From the NCBI GenBank assembly GCA_037074765.1, contig JBAMDO010000073.1:181168-245167 (forward strand): a DNA stretch of 64,000 nt. Direction: 5' to 3'. The notes below the pieces were generated by a model that was not told where the DNA came from, made no database searches, and was given only the letters and a program-made list of their open reading frames with translations. Positions within the stretch are counted from its first letter, which is position 1. Every line of letters starts with the position of its first letter. The translations under genes were made by a program, and so were the position numbers. Shown piece by piece: positions 12,023-25,211 of this stretch. The stretch comes from Mansonella perstans. Taxonomy: Eukaryota > Nematoda > Chromadorea > Rhabditida > Onchocercidae.

Positions 12023-13954
12023 TTTTCTGAGTGCAATACTACGATTTAAAATTTGACCTACTTCTTTTGAACTACGTAGCAAAAGTGAATTGTTAGTTGG
12101 TCAGATACGGCATGCAACAAAATCTGAATGATATCCGATAGTCGCAATGATTTTTTCATTGACTGGATGGTGAGAATGCTTTAAAGCTTAAAAACGGACT
12201 AGCAATGGAAGAAATTGTGACCACTGTTCATTTTTCGATTTATTATTTTTAAATTTCATTTATATTTTGTCATACGCAGCTTATACTACAGTATCTCTGT
12301 GAGAGAAAATAACTTTGTAAATGAAACTTAAAATTTTTTAGATTATTGCTGAAAATGTAGCATCATGGCCACCGTTGTCAAGATAAATCAACTTGCGATA
12401 GCACTGAAATTGGAAATGAAACTGAAATTTCATGGCATTAATAATTTTAGCAGATGTTAAATATTTGTTGTTACCGGTCATTTTTGGATTATGTTTAGAA
12501 TTTCTTTATTTTCTTCAAAAAATTTTCAAAAAAAAAAAAAAAGAAACGAAAAATTTTAAAATCAAATTAATTAAAGAATTATAAGAATAAATGAACAACT
12601 GATCACTTCTAACATATTGAAATAATCTCTTTCCATTTTGTACAAATTTAATTTTCAATTATTTCAATGCTCTCTCTTTGACATTTTCTTTTATAAACTT
12701 AATAATATATCAAAATGGAATGTAATCCTTTAAAACAACCATTTCCCTTTCACCTCTTTTATCTTTTAATATTCATTAATTAGAGTGCCTGCATGTTAAA
12801 ACACAAATGCATGCAAGATGCAAATTTGCAAGTTAACTTATCAAATAAGAGCAAATATTATGCTTTTCATTTACTTTTAAGCAATTTAAGAAAGAAAAAC
12901 TGTTAACAGTGAAATATAATAGTATTGTATCATAATTTTGTTAATTATAAGAAAAAGGTATCGCAAGCATTAATTTCTCGTTTTCGAAACTTTTATAGAA
13001 GATTAATTAGATAAATTTTGTAATATTACGATAAATTGGATATAGTAAAGTTGCATAATTGTATCCTTAAGCAGCCTAAATATGATGCTGTTTGTTTTCT
13101 TGTTGAATATCTAGTCATTATATATTAGCTGTTTTAATTAAATTTATTTCTTCTTTAGCAAATATATATATAAATGGATAAAAGAACTATTGATTTCCTC
13201 ATTTTTTAAAGTTTTCCAAATTACAAAATCATTCAAAAAAAAAAAGAAAAAAAAAGGAAAAAAAAGAGTGATTGCTAAGTTCAGGTTTTAGATGACAACT
13301 AAATTCAAAATCACCATTCAAAAGTGATTGCTAAGTTCAGGTCTGTTTTAATTTATACCATATTCGTGGGTCCCAAAAGATGACAGGAGAACTCATAGAC
13401 AAGAAAGAGACGATTTACAGTAGTCAGGAAAGAGACGATTTACGTAGTCGATTTACAGTAGTCAAAGGGACGATTTACACGATTAATTTTGAAATGCCAA
13501 CATGTTCTTGTTATATCAGCTCTCTCCTACACAACGCGTCGATTACATTATATGACATTTCTTTAGCGTAATTTCTTTAGCTGTAAACTGACTTAAACTT
13601 GAGTAATTTCCAATTTTAACTTTAATGTCAAATTTGCTAAAAACTTGGAGTGTTTTGGTTCAATCAGTTAATTGTAAAAGGCTTGACTTAATTAAGAAAA
13701 AAAAGAAATAGATTAGTGACAAATCAGGCTAACTATGGCAAAATCCTCATCGTTGTAATACATGCGACAAAGAAATACGAAAAGCAATTATGTCGCAGAG
13801 GGACTGTTTCATTGCAATTCCGATATTTCCATAAGTACTAATGATTATTTTAAAAATAAAAGCACATGAATTAATACAATGAATGCAACATTTTGAAACG
13901 AACACAAGACTTTAACATAGGAGAAAATAAAAATAATATTTAAATTGGTCAGAC
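12023..13954. other. Intergenic, no gene seen
   Basis: AT-rich spacer with poly-A and purine tracts (12527-12545, 13236-13267), a direct repeat and a run of cgatttacagtagtc-like motifs near 13405-13480. The 63-codon frame at 13380 is produced by that repeat and is not taken as a gene. Confidence 0.55.
13268..13480. repeat. Direct repeat plus short tandem motif
   Basis: gtgattgctaagttcaggt is present at 13268 and 13324. Immediately after, cgatttacagtagtca and shortened versions recur four times to about 13480. Confidence 0.7.
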
Positions 13955-15374
13955 TTATTCCTCGTCCTGTCGCCGCACTTTGCGAATATTAATATTCCGT
14001 TTCCTTTACGGAAGAGTTATATAACTAATCTAAAGTAATAAAATTTAAATATGTTAAATGTAGCTGTGTTCGAAATTTATATTATTTTATAAAAAAATAT
14101 TGATGACAGTTGATTAAAATGCAATTCTGATTTAGTGTAAATGCAATACAAATTATCATTTAATTTTGAAAGAAGTAATGCAGTAAATCAAATTTGAAAT
14201 GATCACTGGTACTACGCAGTGAAGAGGGAATGGACGTACTTAAAATTTGATTGATAGTTAGAGCAAACCATTTCAATCAGCTCTTTAAACATTTCAATTT
14301 ACAATCTTGAAATTCACTTCGCTCAAATGAACTAACACCAAGCCTCATTACTAACCCTATACTTCACCTTCTAATAATTGAAATACTAGATCTACTTATT
14401 GTAATAATCAACCACAACACTTCGCAATTCACTGATTTTTGATATTAAGTACTTTTGCTAAATTTGTTGACAAATGTGAAACTTTTTCCCGCAATAATTT
14501 CGAGAGAATCAGCAAGAATTTATCATTCTGAAATTTGAAGTTTATTTAGCAAAGATTTTTTTTCTTTCATTTCTAAATTTTAACCCGGAATTAAAGTCTA
14601 AAATATCATGGCTAATTAGTTGTTACGAGAAAAGAAAAAATAAAAGAGATCGGAAAGTAAGATAAAATAAATTAGCTTTGAAATTAGCTTCTTCATTTCC
14701 TTGCAGTGCAAACTTCTTAGCCTTTCCTCCTTTCTTGCCACTATCGCTATCATCGAACTACCATGTCTTTGGCCATTTTGTTCTTACGTAAGCTCTACAT
14801 TTAACTTTCAATAATTTTTAAGGTGTTTGATAGTTTTCAGCTTATTCCTTACTATCAGATCTATTTTATTTTATTTTATTTTGTTTTTTTTTTTTTTTTT
14901 TGCTCAATTTTTTGCATCAATTGCTCATTTTCTGCGCTTTCATCGAAAAGTTGACTGCGTTTTCAATGGAAGAAAATTTCAGTTTTATTTTGATCAGCTG
15001 AAGTACCTGCAATGAACTCTCATGTGAGGTAATGTGATAGCTGTTTGGATGAATGATGATTTTATTTATGCGTTTAATAAAAATGCCAATCAAAACATCA
15101 ATCTCAGAAATTTCTTCTATTCCATTGCTAAGCTTTCTTTTCATATTAGGCAGGAATATGACGATAATATCGCCACTTACTTTGAAATATCCTCCCTCAA
15201 ATCTGACATCGCATCGCCTATCTTGAACATTAATTAGATTATTCAGGAAATCATTAACTTGAATTTCATTTCCAGCACTTAAGTCAAGATCATATTGAGG
15301 CGAACCAAGATCATATTTACAGGAAACACTGGCAATTACAATTGTCTCCAAGATAAAACAGACAGCAAAGAGTC
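13955..15374 (-). CDS. Probable secreted or membrane protein with charged C-terminal tail (partial)
   Basis: Read on the minus strand, exon 15374-15007 has a hydrophobic leader (GLFAVCFILETIVIASVSC) followed by about 105 polar residues and a strong donor (TTGCAG/gtactt). It joins in phase 0 to 14757-14714 (FDDSDSGKKGGKAKK) and in phase 2 to 14003-13955, which ends KRNINIRKVRRQDEE and a stop. The last two exons are much more GC-rich than their surroundings, which supports coding. The starting methionine must lie in an exon upstream of 15374 that I could not identify. The acceptor of the middle exon lacks a pyrimidine tract, so that exon is the weakest link. A leader followed by a mixed-charge tail suggests export or membrane insertion. 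No family is recognised. Confidence 0.45.
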
Positions 15375-17800
15375 CTTTTCAATATAAATATCAGTTTGCA
15401 GCGAATTAGCTTCGAATTGATAATAACCATAATAAGAAACGAAGCATCTAACAGCACTGGGAAAAATTCTCTCATTACTTCATGAAGCTGCACCGCTAGA
15501 TTTTGTTATGCCCCGTAATTAATGCAGGCCCGTTCGTTCTTGCATAACATTTGCCATAGTGAAGTAATTCTAAATAAAACCATCTTTTGTTGCTGCTTTT
15601 TTAAGCTGTCGATTGCTTGTGACCAGTTTCTAGCTGGTTTAAAATATATTACGATTTGAGATTCAAATTTTTCGAAATTCCAATTCTTATATTTTCATAC
15701 TAATAATATATTTGTTATTATAAATAAGGTATAAAAGTTTGTGTTTTTCTTTAGGATAAACAGATTGTAATTATCAATGAATGAAATTGCTGAAATAAAT
15801 CATATTTTTGAAAAAATATTTCAATTGCCAATTTCTTGAACTTTTTCTGTTCTTTCCACAATTTTATTATCGTAAGACTATTTGTGGATATTAAATATAT
15901 TTCTTTAATAATAATTATTGAAAAAGACTGGATAAGAAAACTAAAAATTGTCAAAGATAAGGAATAATTATTGTTTATTATGAGAATGAAGAGAGCCAAA
16001 GAAATGACAACAATGAAAGCACTGATAACGAGCGATATTGAATTTTATTGATAATAATGATGGTAGGGATTCTTTGGTCCTTGTCAATTATTCCTTTCAT
16101 CTTCTTCGCATTTCTATTTTTTGACTTTTTCATTTTCATTTAACCTATTTTTTGACTTTTTCATTCAACAACAAAAATTTATTTTGAAATTCAAACAAAA
16201 AAGGAAAAAAAATCAATGGAGACCAAAAAAATGTGAACAATTTAATAATATGTTTTCACATTTTATTAAAGTGATAATTAAGTTATCACCTTAAGTTGAC
16301 ATTTCAATGGAGGACTTTAAACCATTTTCCTTGGTTTTCCTTTCCTATTTTTACACTGCTTTTTATTGATTACTGAAAAATTATCAATTACTATTACTTA
16401 TGTTTCAAATGATTTCAACAATTTTTCAATTAATTGCTTAAAAGTCATTTCTTGATAATGTTGGATTGATTGAGAAAAAAGAGCAGCAATTATAAGCAAA
16501 TATGAAGATGCTAGAAACTATTATGTTATCAGTGCATTAATACTTCTGGCAACTTAATTCTGATTACGATTGTCAGAGCTATTGTCTTTATCTAAAAATA
16601 TTAAGGAAAATAGAAAAAAGAAAACTTGAAAAAACAGATTTTATTTTCTCTAATTTCTCTCTTCTCAGTTCATTGTTATTCATTTCACAAGAAACATCAA
16701 TATAAATTATCAATTAAACAGCTGCGCTTATTGACTACAGATAAAGAATTGAGAAGAGAAAGTTAGGGTGAATGAAGCAGAATTGTTTTTTTATAATTTT
16801 AACTGACGAAATCGAATTCTAAAGAGATTCATTTGTTAACTGTTTCGTTAAGATTAATTTGCTAACTTGCTTACCTTAATTTAAGGTTTTTTTTTTTATT
16901 TCTGCTTCTTTTTATTTAATAAAAACAGAGAGGCTATATTCACCAATAATGTACTTGTTCAAAAGATAAACGACTTACTTTATGATTTAATCGTTTGAAT
17001 GATAAAATGAAATTTGTTAATTTTTTGGTAACTTTAAAGCCATTTGTTATATTTCACAAAATTTTTTGATAAAAATTATGTTTTATAAATGAATATCGTA
17101 AAATGAAGAATTCATTAAATATTTCATTAGAAATCTCGCTGAATTTTATTTGAAATAAATTATTTCGCTATCTTGAAGAAAAAAATGAAAAATGTGATGG
17201 CCAAGATTATTTTCAATTTTAAAATTTCTGTCAGCGCCCATTCCAGATGAAATCTTAGCCCTTCTCAATTTATTTAACTCAATCAATAATTTTTACGGAC
17301 TTACTCAAATATATTTTTGCACTGCTTGTATATATTGTGGATTTAAAATTTTACTTTTACGTAAAAGTTTTGAACCAATTATACCTTTTATAACTCTGTT
17401 TTTTAGGTCCATTCTCATTTGCCATTTCTTTGCGATTTGTTTTGACATTCTTATTCAATTATGAGGCCATTAGAGACCTATACTTTTCCGCCCATTTTCC
17501 TCTTATGCTTCTTTTCAATTCTCTCAGATTTTCCGGTTACACAGAAATCTCTCCGAAGAAGAGTGTCTCACGAATAATCGAAATGGCGTAATTAAGATAA
17601 TGAACAGGATTTGCTGTATTCCAGAAATTTAAAATCAATTTTTTGGAAGGTTCTTACATAATTTGTGGCTTTCGGATTGGCTCCATTAATGGCTAATTAG
17701 TCTGAGAAGGCAAATAGCAAGTAAATGAGAAATTGCAATTTTTGTTGAACATTTCGAGATTAAAATTTTTAAATTTGATGCAGTAAATTTTTTCCTTTTT
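15375..17800. other. Intergenic, no gene seen
   Basis: Very AT-rich spacer of about 2.4 kb between divergently placed genes. No repeat longer than simple A/T tracts and no credible open frame with splice context was found; the 82-codon minus-strand frame at 15751-15999 reads as AT-driven noise. Confidence 0.55.
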
Positions 17801-17816
17801 TCTTTTATCATTTCAG
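17796..17816 (+). promoter_or_regulatory. Probable trans-splice (SL) acceptor
   Basis: A pyrimidine-rich run ending in atcatttcag sits about 70 bases upstream of the ATG at 17886, with no upstream coding exon needed. This is the usual arrangement for spliced-leader addition in nematodes; a 5' UTR intron is the alternative. Confidence 0.5.
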
Positions 17817-17885
17817 GCTAATGTTTGCGTAAATAGCGCTAAGTGGTATCGATAGCTTCGTGCAATTGCATGCATAGCGACAAAA

Positions 17886-20800
17886 ATGTTAGCAATGCAG
17901 CGTGAACTTAAAAATGCCAAAGCAAAGCAAATGAGAACATGTTGCAACATTTGGCATATCAAATGTGGCGTTGCTGTCCTAGGATTGCTAGAACTTGTCG
18001 CTGTTACTTTGATCCTGAGCGGTATCCATGCAAAAATAAGCAATAAAACTCGTAAAGTTAATTGTGATCAGGAATTCTTTTCGAGGTAAAGGATATATTT
18101 GTATTTTGTTGGTAGAATTTACATTGAAATTAAAATATATGAAAAATTTTTATCATAAAGAGTTGAAGTTATTTAGCTATTTAAATGAAATAATCTGTTA
18201 ACAAATCTGAGATTATACTTTTTTCAAATGAAGATAAACAAATTTTTTTTGGTGTAGAAAAACTGCAAAATTTGAGAGAAAAAAGGACGAATAGGTGAAT
18301 AATGTTTGTTTACTTAGGGGGCGAATGCATCTATCTTGATTTATAGTAAATAAAGTAGAAGATTTTAATAGCAATGAACGAACAAAACAAACTGCTTAGA
18401 AATATTGTGTTTTGAATAAAAGATTGTTAAAAGATTGTGAAAACTGTAAATATTAATCATCCTAGAATGTTTTTTTAATGAATTTAATAAATAAAAGCAC
18501 TTTATTAATGACGTCATGATTAGCTGAGAAATTAAATAAAACTTAATTTGAAATTGCAATAAAAAGTCTAATAATAATTCATTATTGAAGATTATTCCGA
18601 AACTGCGATTCAGTGATAGATTGGGCATTGCTTGTTGATTATTTCATCGCTTTACTATTATTTATCATTGCAATATGTGTATGTTTATTTTATAACACTT
18701 TTTTCAAATTTCTTTTTTGAGCAAACAAAACTTATAATTTATTTACGTACTTACTGCAATTTAATCAACTCACTTATTTCAGTATAAATTCTCTTTGTTG
18801 TTATGACAACATGCCTAAAAAGTGCCTGAAACATGAATGAAAGAACCAACCTTGTTCTGTTGTCTTTCGCTAAATTTTCATTTGATAATTACAACATTTT
18901 TTTTTTAGGAAAATATGTGTATTTCAGGTATTGCTGTTATTTCTGGGAGTTTTATTGAAATCACCGTTGCTATTATTACCCCATTTACTAATTCAAGGGG
19001 TTTTTCTAATTTCATCCTTCGCTTATTTCGTTTTTTATGCGCAGAGTTATTTCTATGTTGACTTGTATAAACAGAAGAAAACTTTCGACGTTAGTTTTCA
19101 TCCTTTTAATTTTAACTTTTTTAAATTTTTTGTTAAGAAAGTTTCGATAGTTTTCCGGTATTTTAAAATTTCTGTTAAGCAACCAATACTTGAGAAAGCT
19201 GATAACATCTTCATTTTGGTACCAAAATTGGAGATGGAAATAAATACTGTCGTTTTCAATTACTTGATCTTTCAAGGGTGCTTTGTAAAAATTGCATATT
19301 GTGTAATAGCATAATATAATATGATCCTCAATTTTCATTTTTCATATTAAAAAAAAGTTTTTCTATTCCTCTTATTACATATAGATGAAACCTTAGTGTT
19401 TTAACTTTTTAGATCTAAAAAAAAAACCAACTTTTTAGATCTCTTCTTTGTTGCCTGAAATTTCTGTTTAAAATCACAAATTAGTTAAACAACAAATTTA
19501 CACTTAAGAAATATCGTTATCACAATTGCTGCTCCAAATATTTCTCTAAAGTTTACAAATTGTTGGGCAATAATTCAATCAACGGCAGAATAATTTATCA
19601 TTCATATTTCCTGTACTTTAAAAAAAAGAAAAAAAAAAACAAAATAAATTAATTATGTTTTCCCGAAGAGAAAAAAAGAAAAAAAGTAGCGAAAGAAGGG
19701 ACGAAAATAAATTATCAGTGAATCGAATAATTTGCTGTCGAAATTGAAATGAACGTTTTATTTGAGCAATAATAATACATAGTACAATGAAAGTGTGTTG
19801 ATGCTTAGCAGAAATGATTTTAATTAATAATCGATAATTGGATATATATTCATTCGATGAAATAAAAATATTCAGTAAACATATTCTTAATTTTTTGAAA
19901 ATCAAAAAAAAAAATCTCGTTTCTTGCTCACAGATTATGGCTTTCTTGGAACGAATGTGGTTGGCCACACTATTGCTAGTTCTTGCTGCATTCCAACTTT
20001 ATATCTTTTTCACTGTCATCAAGTGTTGCTTGTATTTGCGGGTAATTGTTATTTTCCTCTTTTTCAATTAATTTAATTTTGTGTTTCAATACAAATATTA
20101 TAGAATTAATAATTATTCAAGAAAAAATGTTAGTAGAAGCTAAGGTGAAATGAAAATATACCAGAAAATTATTACTGGTAATAAGATAATTAAGTGAAAA
20201 TGAAAATGAATACTTCAGATAGATTAAGTGATTCCACTTAGAGTTTCCCTTCACTGCGTAATCATAACGTACTGCGTGAAATTACAATTTTTATTGGGAT
20301 TTGAGCATTATCAAACAGAACTTTTCCAAACATGTGCAATGTTTCAGAAAACGTCATTCATTCATGCGTTACACAGTTATTCTAGCATTGTAAAAGTAAA
20401 AGTATACTAAAAAATATTGTAATTAAACGGCTGCAGCTTTAGAATTTCATAAAACTTTGAAATTTCATTAAAAATTACAGCTGTACTGTATTGAGACTTG
20501 AAAGTTTGCAAAGAAGAAAAAAATTTTCGTAATTAATTACACTACTTTCTCCGTCTTATTCACCATCTTTCCTGATGGTTATGTTTGAGATTTTATCTCA
20601 AACATTATTAATTTTACCGATTAATTGATTTATTCATTGTTTCGGCTCATTTTGCTCTTTTACTTTTTGCTTTTTCATTCGAACAATGAAATAAATGACA
20701 GTATTTGATTAGAAAAAAGACAAGAATAATTTGTTCAAACAAATTCAAAGTGCAGCTTGTATTTTAAAGTAAATTAAATAAATATTTTCTTGTTACTACT

Positions 20801-21817
20801 TTCTGGCTAATAAAATTGAAATATTTTTGAAAATTTGTCAATTTTAATTTTTTATTTAGTTGGAAATAATTTAACAATTATGACAGATGTCTCAAGTTGA
20901 AATTGGTTACATTTGATGTTTGTGGTAATTATTATATAATTTATGCAACATTTAATAGTTGAATAAAAGACTTGAAATTATTTCAATTTAGAAATTGTTC
21001 TTTTTGAATAGCATAATTTTGTAGGAATTTCAAAATGAACGACTGCGACGAATTGGACAATTTGAGGAATGCAGTAAAAGAGTACAAAATGCAAAGCGAA
21101 ACGGTCTTTGGCGATATACCAGTTGGGGTGGTGGTTTTCAGCAGGTGATTAACAAATTTTAATAACTTCAAAAATATCGGATAGATACTGTTTACAGCAT
21201 TAATTACCGCTGGATCAATTATTTCATGCAGAAGAACTGTTGTAATTTTATTTAAATTATTGATACTATTAAGTATGTCGGTGAACATGATAGCGATAAT
21301 CATAAGAAAAAACGCGGCAAACGGCCAGGACACGTTCAATGGAATTTGCAAGCAAATATTGAATTCGACGAGCCAAGTTGCAAATACAAAAAAGTTTGTC
21401 AAACAAAATAATTACCCATTTTAAATTATTTCTTCCAAATAATACTGGAATTATAATTTGATGAAGATAATTAAAAATTGATAAGATGAGAAATTATCCA
21501 ATTTTTTTATTTATCTCTCTTTCACAATATTTTCAAGTATATATTGCAAGTAAGACTTAATTAAGACAATCGCCTTTTTGCTTTTACCTCTGTTTTACTA
21601 AGCAGTTAATTAATATTAATTAAGTCTTATTTGTACAACAATTTTTCACATCTGAGATGATGGATTATCCCCGTTTTTCCAGAAAATAAATGAAGAACAG
21701 GATGAGCTATCAAATTTTGTTCGAAGTATTGGTGCAGATGCCGATGAATCCAGGTACCACCGTGTTGACAACAAACGTAGCGTTACTATATCGATACCTT
21801 CACCAAGCAAGAAATGA
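17886..21817 (+). CDS. Four-transmembrane protein, LAPTM4-like
   Basis: Five exons join in phase: 17886-18085, 18909-19089 (gttagt donor), 19934-20041, 21025-21144 and 21683-21817, giving 247 residues. A basic N-terminus with TCCNIWHIKCG precedes helix 1 (VAVLGLLELVAVTLILSGI). After a short loop come two closely spaced helices in exon 2 (VLLLFLGVLLKSPLLLLPHL and LIQGVFLISSFAYFVFYA), and a fourth in exon 3 (MWLATLLLVLAAFQLYIFFT). The C-terminal 90 residues are cytosolic-looking and charged, ending VTISIPSPSKK. The layout, with a paired cysteine before helix 1 and a long tail after helix 4, resembles lysosome-associated LAPTM4 proteins or related nematode tetraspan families. I infer an endosomal or lysosomal membrane role only from that resemblance. 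The donor of exon 2 is the least certain edge; gttagt donors are also used by PSF1, BROX and the cysteine-rich gene in this window. Confidence 0.82.
21551..21629. repeat. Short inverted repeat in intron
   Basis: taagacttaatta at 21551 is matched by its reverse complement taattaagtctta at 21617-21629, in the last intron of the four-helix membrane gene. A 13-bp AT-rich stem with a loop of about 53 bases. Confidence 0.7.
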
Positions 21818-22041
21818 ATTGACAAATAATTCCTGAAAGGTCCAGTGAAACCTTGTAAAATCTTTAAATAATGATCAATATATTTGTGTTAAATTTTTGT
21901 CTAAGCAAAGCAGGCTTTGTAATAATCAGTCAGCCAAATAGGTAGCAATATGGTTAATAAGTAAATTGATTAAATTATTGAGCAAGAATAGAAAAGTGGA
22001 AAAAGAGACGTTTTACTAATATTGTTGTAATAAGTCTAGCA

Positions 22042-22159
22042 TTTCTCCCTTATTATTATAACTGCTTTTAACTTCTGTAACTTCTGAATTTAAAAATTTG
22101 AAAAATCATATTTTCTTGAAAGAATTTTTGAAAATTAAGCCTTAATAATAAGGGAGAAA
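22042..22159. repeat. Perfect 17-bp inverted repeat
   Basis: tttctcccttattatta at 22042-22058 is exactly complementary to taataataagggagaaa at 22143-22159, with an 84-base loop. No target-site duplication or internal homology to a known element is visible; it could be a stem of a tiny MITE or a transcript hairpin. Confidence 0.75.
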
Positions 22160-23463
22160 CAAGAAAGTTTAGAAAATGTTGAGTTTCAATTTTATCTCAA
22201 TTAAATCATTTCCATTCTTTCTTTCCTACATTCTTTTCTCTGTTTTCCTTCTTTTCTAATCAAGTACTGAAATTGATCAGTTAATAAGAGTTATTCCTTG
22301 AAATATGGAGAAAGTATGGAAGAATATTACTTGTTATGTCGATTCATTTATTTATTCATATGTGCTGCTTATTATACTTGAAAAAAAAAAAGTTTTGTTA
22401 TTGATTTTGATTTGTCATTGAGTATATGAAAACATTATTCGTTGTATTTGCTAATTAATTTTAAATTATTGTTTACATTTTAAATTGCATACGATGGAAA
22501 TTTTTGAATTTATAGAAAAGTTCAACGAAAAGAGAATGAAATGAAGTGTTTATTGATTGCAAATGAGACGTTCGATTAAAGTTCACAAAATTATTGATAA
22601 AAGAACTAACTGTGAAATAATTTTGCAGTATTAATGTAACTAATGTAAAATTTTGTGAGAAAAGAATAAATGATAACAACAAGGTATTGCTGTAGATAAT
22701 ATTATCATTCCAATTTTAACTTCCTCATCCAACAAAAAACTCATTTTTATGCTTGAATGGCATCAATTGGATTACTGCGAATGACACGAAAATTTTGATC
22801 AAAGAAAAATTCAGTAATTTTGTACTGGAATCTTTTAAGATGAAATTAATTTGCTTCAATTAAATTTGGTAATATTTCAATTCAATTTTGTTCACATAAT
22901 TAAGTTCAACGTTCTGTTTTTTCCTAATAATTTTACTGCGGCAATAAATGATTTCTTTCTCTGTCGACGATTTCTTCGATAATATAATTCGAAAATTATC
23001 GGCTATTTAAGTAGTTTTATATTTGATTACTTTATTTCTTGGTGATATTCACAGCAAGGACACGTGGAGAAAATATCAGTTGGCTTGACAATACCGCCAC
23101 CATTTACAGCATTAAATTCATTAACATTGCATACTGTTTTGATTCATAACTAATAATGATGAAGATGATAACTGATAATGATAGTTTGGCCATTGGTCAT
23201 CTTTTGAGAAAGAAAATGCATTAATGGGTTTGTGTATTTTGGTCTGATTTACATTTAGACAGTAAATAATTATGCGATAAAATTTTCGTTTTGATGATAA
23301 TTTTGTTGATAATTGCTCATGATTGTTAAAAATTGTCCTTGTTAGGTTCATTTTTTGTTCAAAATATTAGTTGTTGGTTGCAATCAGTAATGACTGGGCC
23401 AAAAAGGAATTGGTAAGAAATATAGAAAACAACTTGATAAGTCAAGAAGAAAAGAAATCAATT

Positions 23464-23708
23464 GATAAAAAAATAAGGATTGATAAAAAATGCGAGAAAC
23501 AAAGAAGCGAAGATTGATAAGAAATGCGAGAAACAAAGTAGTAAAGATTGATAAGAAATGCGAGAAACAAAGTGACAAAGATTGATAAGAAATGCGAGAA
23601 ACAAAGTAGTAAAGACTGATAAGAAGTGCGAGAAACAAAGTAGTAAAGATTGATAAGAAATGCGAGAAACAAAGTGGCAAAAATTGATAAAAATTGCGGG
23701 AAAACTTA
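23464..23708. repeat. 34-bp minisatellite, about 7 copies
   Basis: A unit reading attgataagaaatgcgagaa then acaaagtagtaaag (34 bases) repeats six to seven times with scattered substitutions; the outer copies are more divergent. Because 34 is not a multiple of three, all three minus frames stay open across it, giving false overlapping open frames. Confidence 0.92.
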
Positions 23709-24161
23709 TGATAAAATGAATGGAAACAAATGAATAATATGTCAACAAATTGAAAAAAAAAAGTATTCTGAGAAGCGCTTTTTTATTTGATTGTATGGTA
23801 AAAATAGCATGAAAAAAGTACATTCTAACTTTAATTAATTAATATTTAACACATTCAAATGGCTATAATTGTGTTTTGGTTTAATAAACTCATTACTAAA
23901 CTTAAAAAAAAAAACTCATATTTAAACTCATATTCAGCTCCTATGGTTATGATTTACTTTGATTGTCTCTTCCCACATTTATGTTCACGTAAACGACGGT
24001 CACGTGGCTGGATGAATTATACTGACTTAACATATTTTTGCCACAGACTTTTTTTTCACATATTTAAGAAAAAGTATTGAAAGTGGAAACTTTTTCATTA
24101 GTTGATTTGTTGATACACACCTCCAATAATTTTTTAATTATATTATTTGAGAAAGAGAAAT

Positions 24162-24167
24162 GGAAAC

Positions 24168-24223
<56 letters not shown>

Positions 24224-24230
24224 AGAAGAA
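24162..24230. repeat. (GA)n microsatellite
   Basis: A nearly pure ga repeat of over 20 units, fading into an A/G-rich tract. Antisense frames of poly Leu-Ser are artefacts of it. Confidence 0.95.
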
Positions 24231-25211
24231 AGGAAAATAAGGCAAGAGGTCGTCTATTCATTCCATTCAAGGTCATGATCTTCTTGGTATGTTGTGCGTA
24301 GGTCGCGTGATCTATTTGCATATGTATATGATGGCTATGTAACATCTCATACGTGTGCAGTTAATGTGTGGTCTTTCATGCTAACATTTGAGATTTCACG
24401 TACGTGCGCTACGTGATATCCGTCTTATCTATTGATCGCATCATTTATTTGTACTTTTACAATTGCGTTGCACTTTATACACTTTATGTTTGCGTGATTA
24501 TTTATGTGCACAGTTATTGTTTGCGTAAATATTACTTGTACAGTATTACCTCATACTTTTATTTACCTTATATTTGTTACGTCATACTTTTATTTACCTT
24601 ATATTCTATTCCATTCATAAATTCATCGGTGAAATAAGGCAGAATTCCGACATTCATTATAATATATTATTGATTATTGTTTGGTTTGCTATTTTCGAAA
24701 AGTTGCTTTATAATTAATTCAATTTTACGAATGTTTTATTTATTTAAAATTAAATTCATTGGAAAATTTATTTCATTTCATCGAAGTATACAAAAAAAAA
24801 CATGCAAAAAGCTTTCGAGATTACAATTTTTAATCGCTTATTCACCTGTTTCGCAGTAATTGTTTTAGGTAAAAGATTTCCTTTAAAAATTTTTTTAAAA
24901 ATTCTTTTTGTTTCTTTTGGTTTCGCATCTTTTTGGAATATTCAGTTTCGTATTTTGCAGTAAATTCTTATTTTGCAGTAATCAGTAATTGCAGTAATTC
25001 AATTCTTATTTTGCAGTAATTTGGCTAAGCTTCACAATTTCAAAAGAAATATCAGTCATGAAATTCGCTGTCATATCTTGCTGATGAGATTCGTTATCGT
25101 TACCGGAAAAATCAACAATTAAATTGTAGCGGAAATGGTAAAAAAAAAAAAAAAAAAAAAAAAACGAATAAATTCATCAATAGTGCCGCGGATAATGCCG
25201 TGGATGATACT

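Larger units (their letters stand above)
21818..25130. other. Intergenic with minisatellite and GA tract, no gene seen
   Basis: Spacer of 3.3 kb. It holds a perfect 17-bp inverted repeat (22042-22159), a 34-bp minisatellite (about 23464-23708), a GA microsatellite (24162-24230) and a duplicated 31-bp stretch (24541-24605). The long minus-strand frames at 23.4-23.8 kb are translations of the minisatellite in different frames. Confidence 0.6.

Noticed and set aside
15034..15237. 67-codon plus-strand frame
   Set aside because: Lies opposite the minus-strand exon 15374-15007, which has the leader, better composition and a strong donor. Retained as the weaker alternative.
19012..19338. 108-codon minus-strand frame
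   Set aside because: Antisense to the membrane-helix exon of the four-helix gene; high Lys and Asn content mirrors the Phe/Leu codons of the sense strand.
23384..23823. Three overlapping minus-strand open frames of 76-121 codons with repeated Phe-Leu-Ser pattern
   Set aside because: They are translations of the 34-bp minisatellite in all three frames; no signal, splice site or start context beyond the repeat.
24064..24345. Open frames with poly Arg-Glu or poly Leu-Ser
   Set aside because: Consequence of the GA microsatellite.
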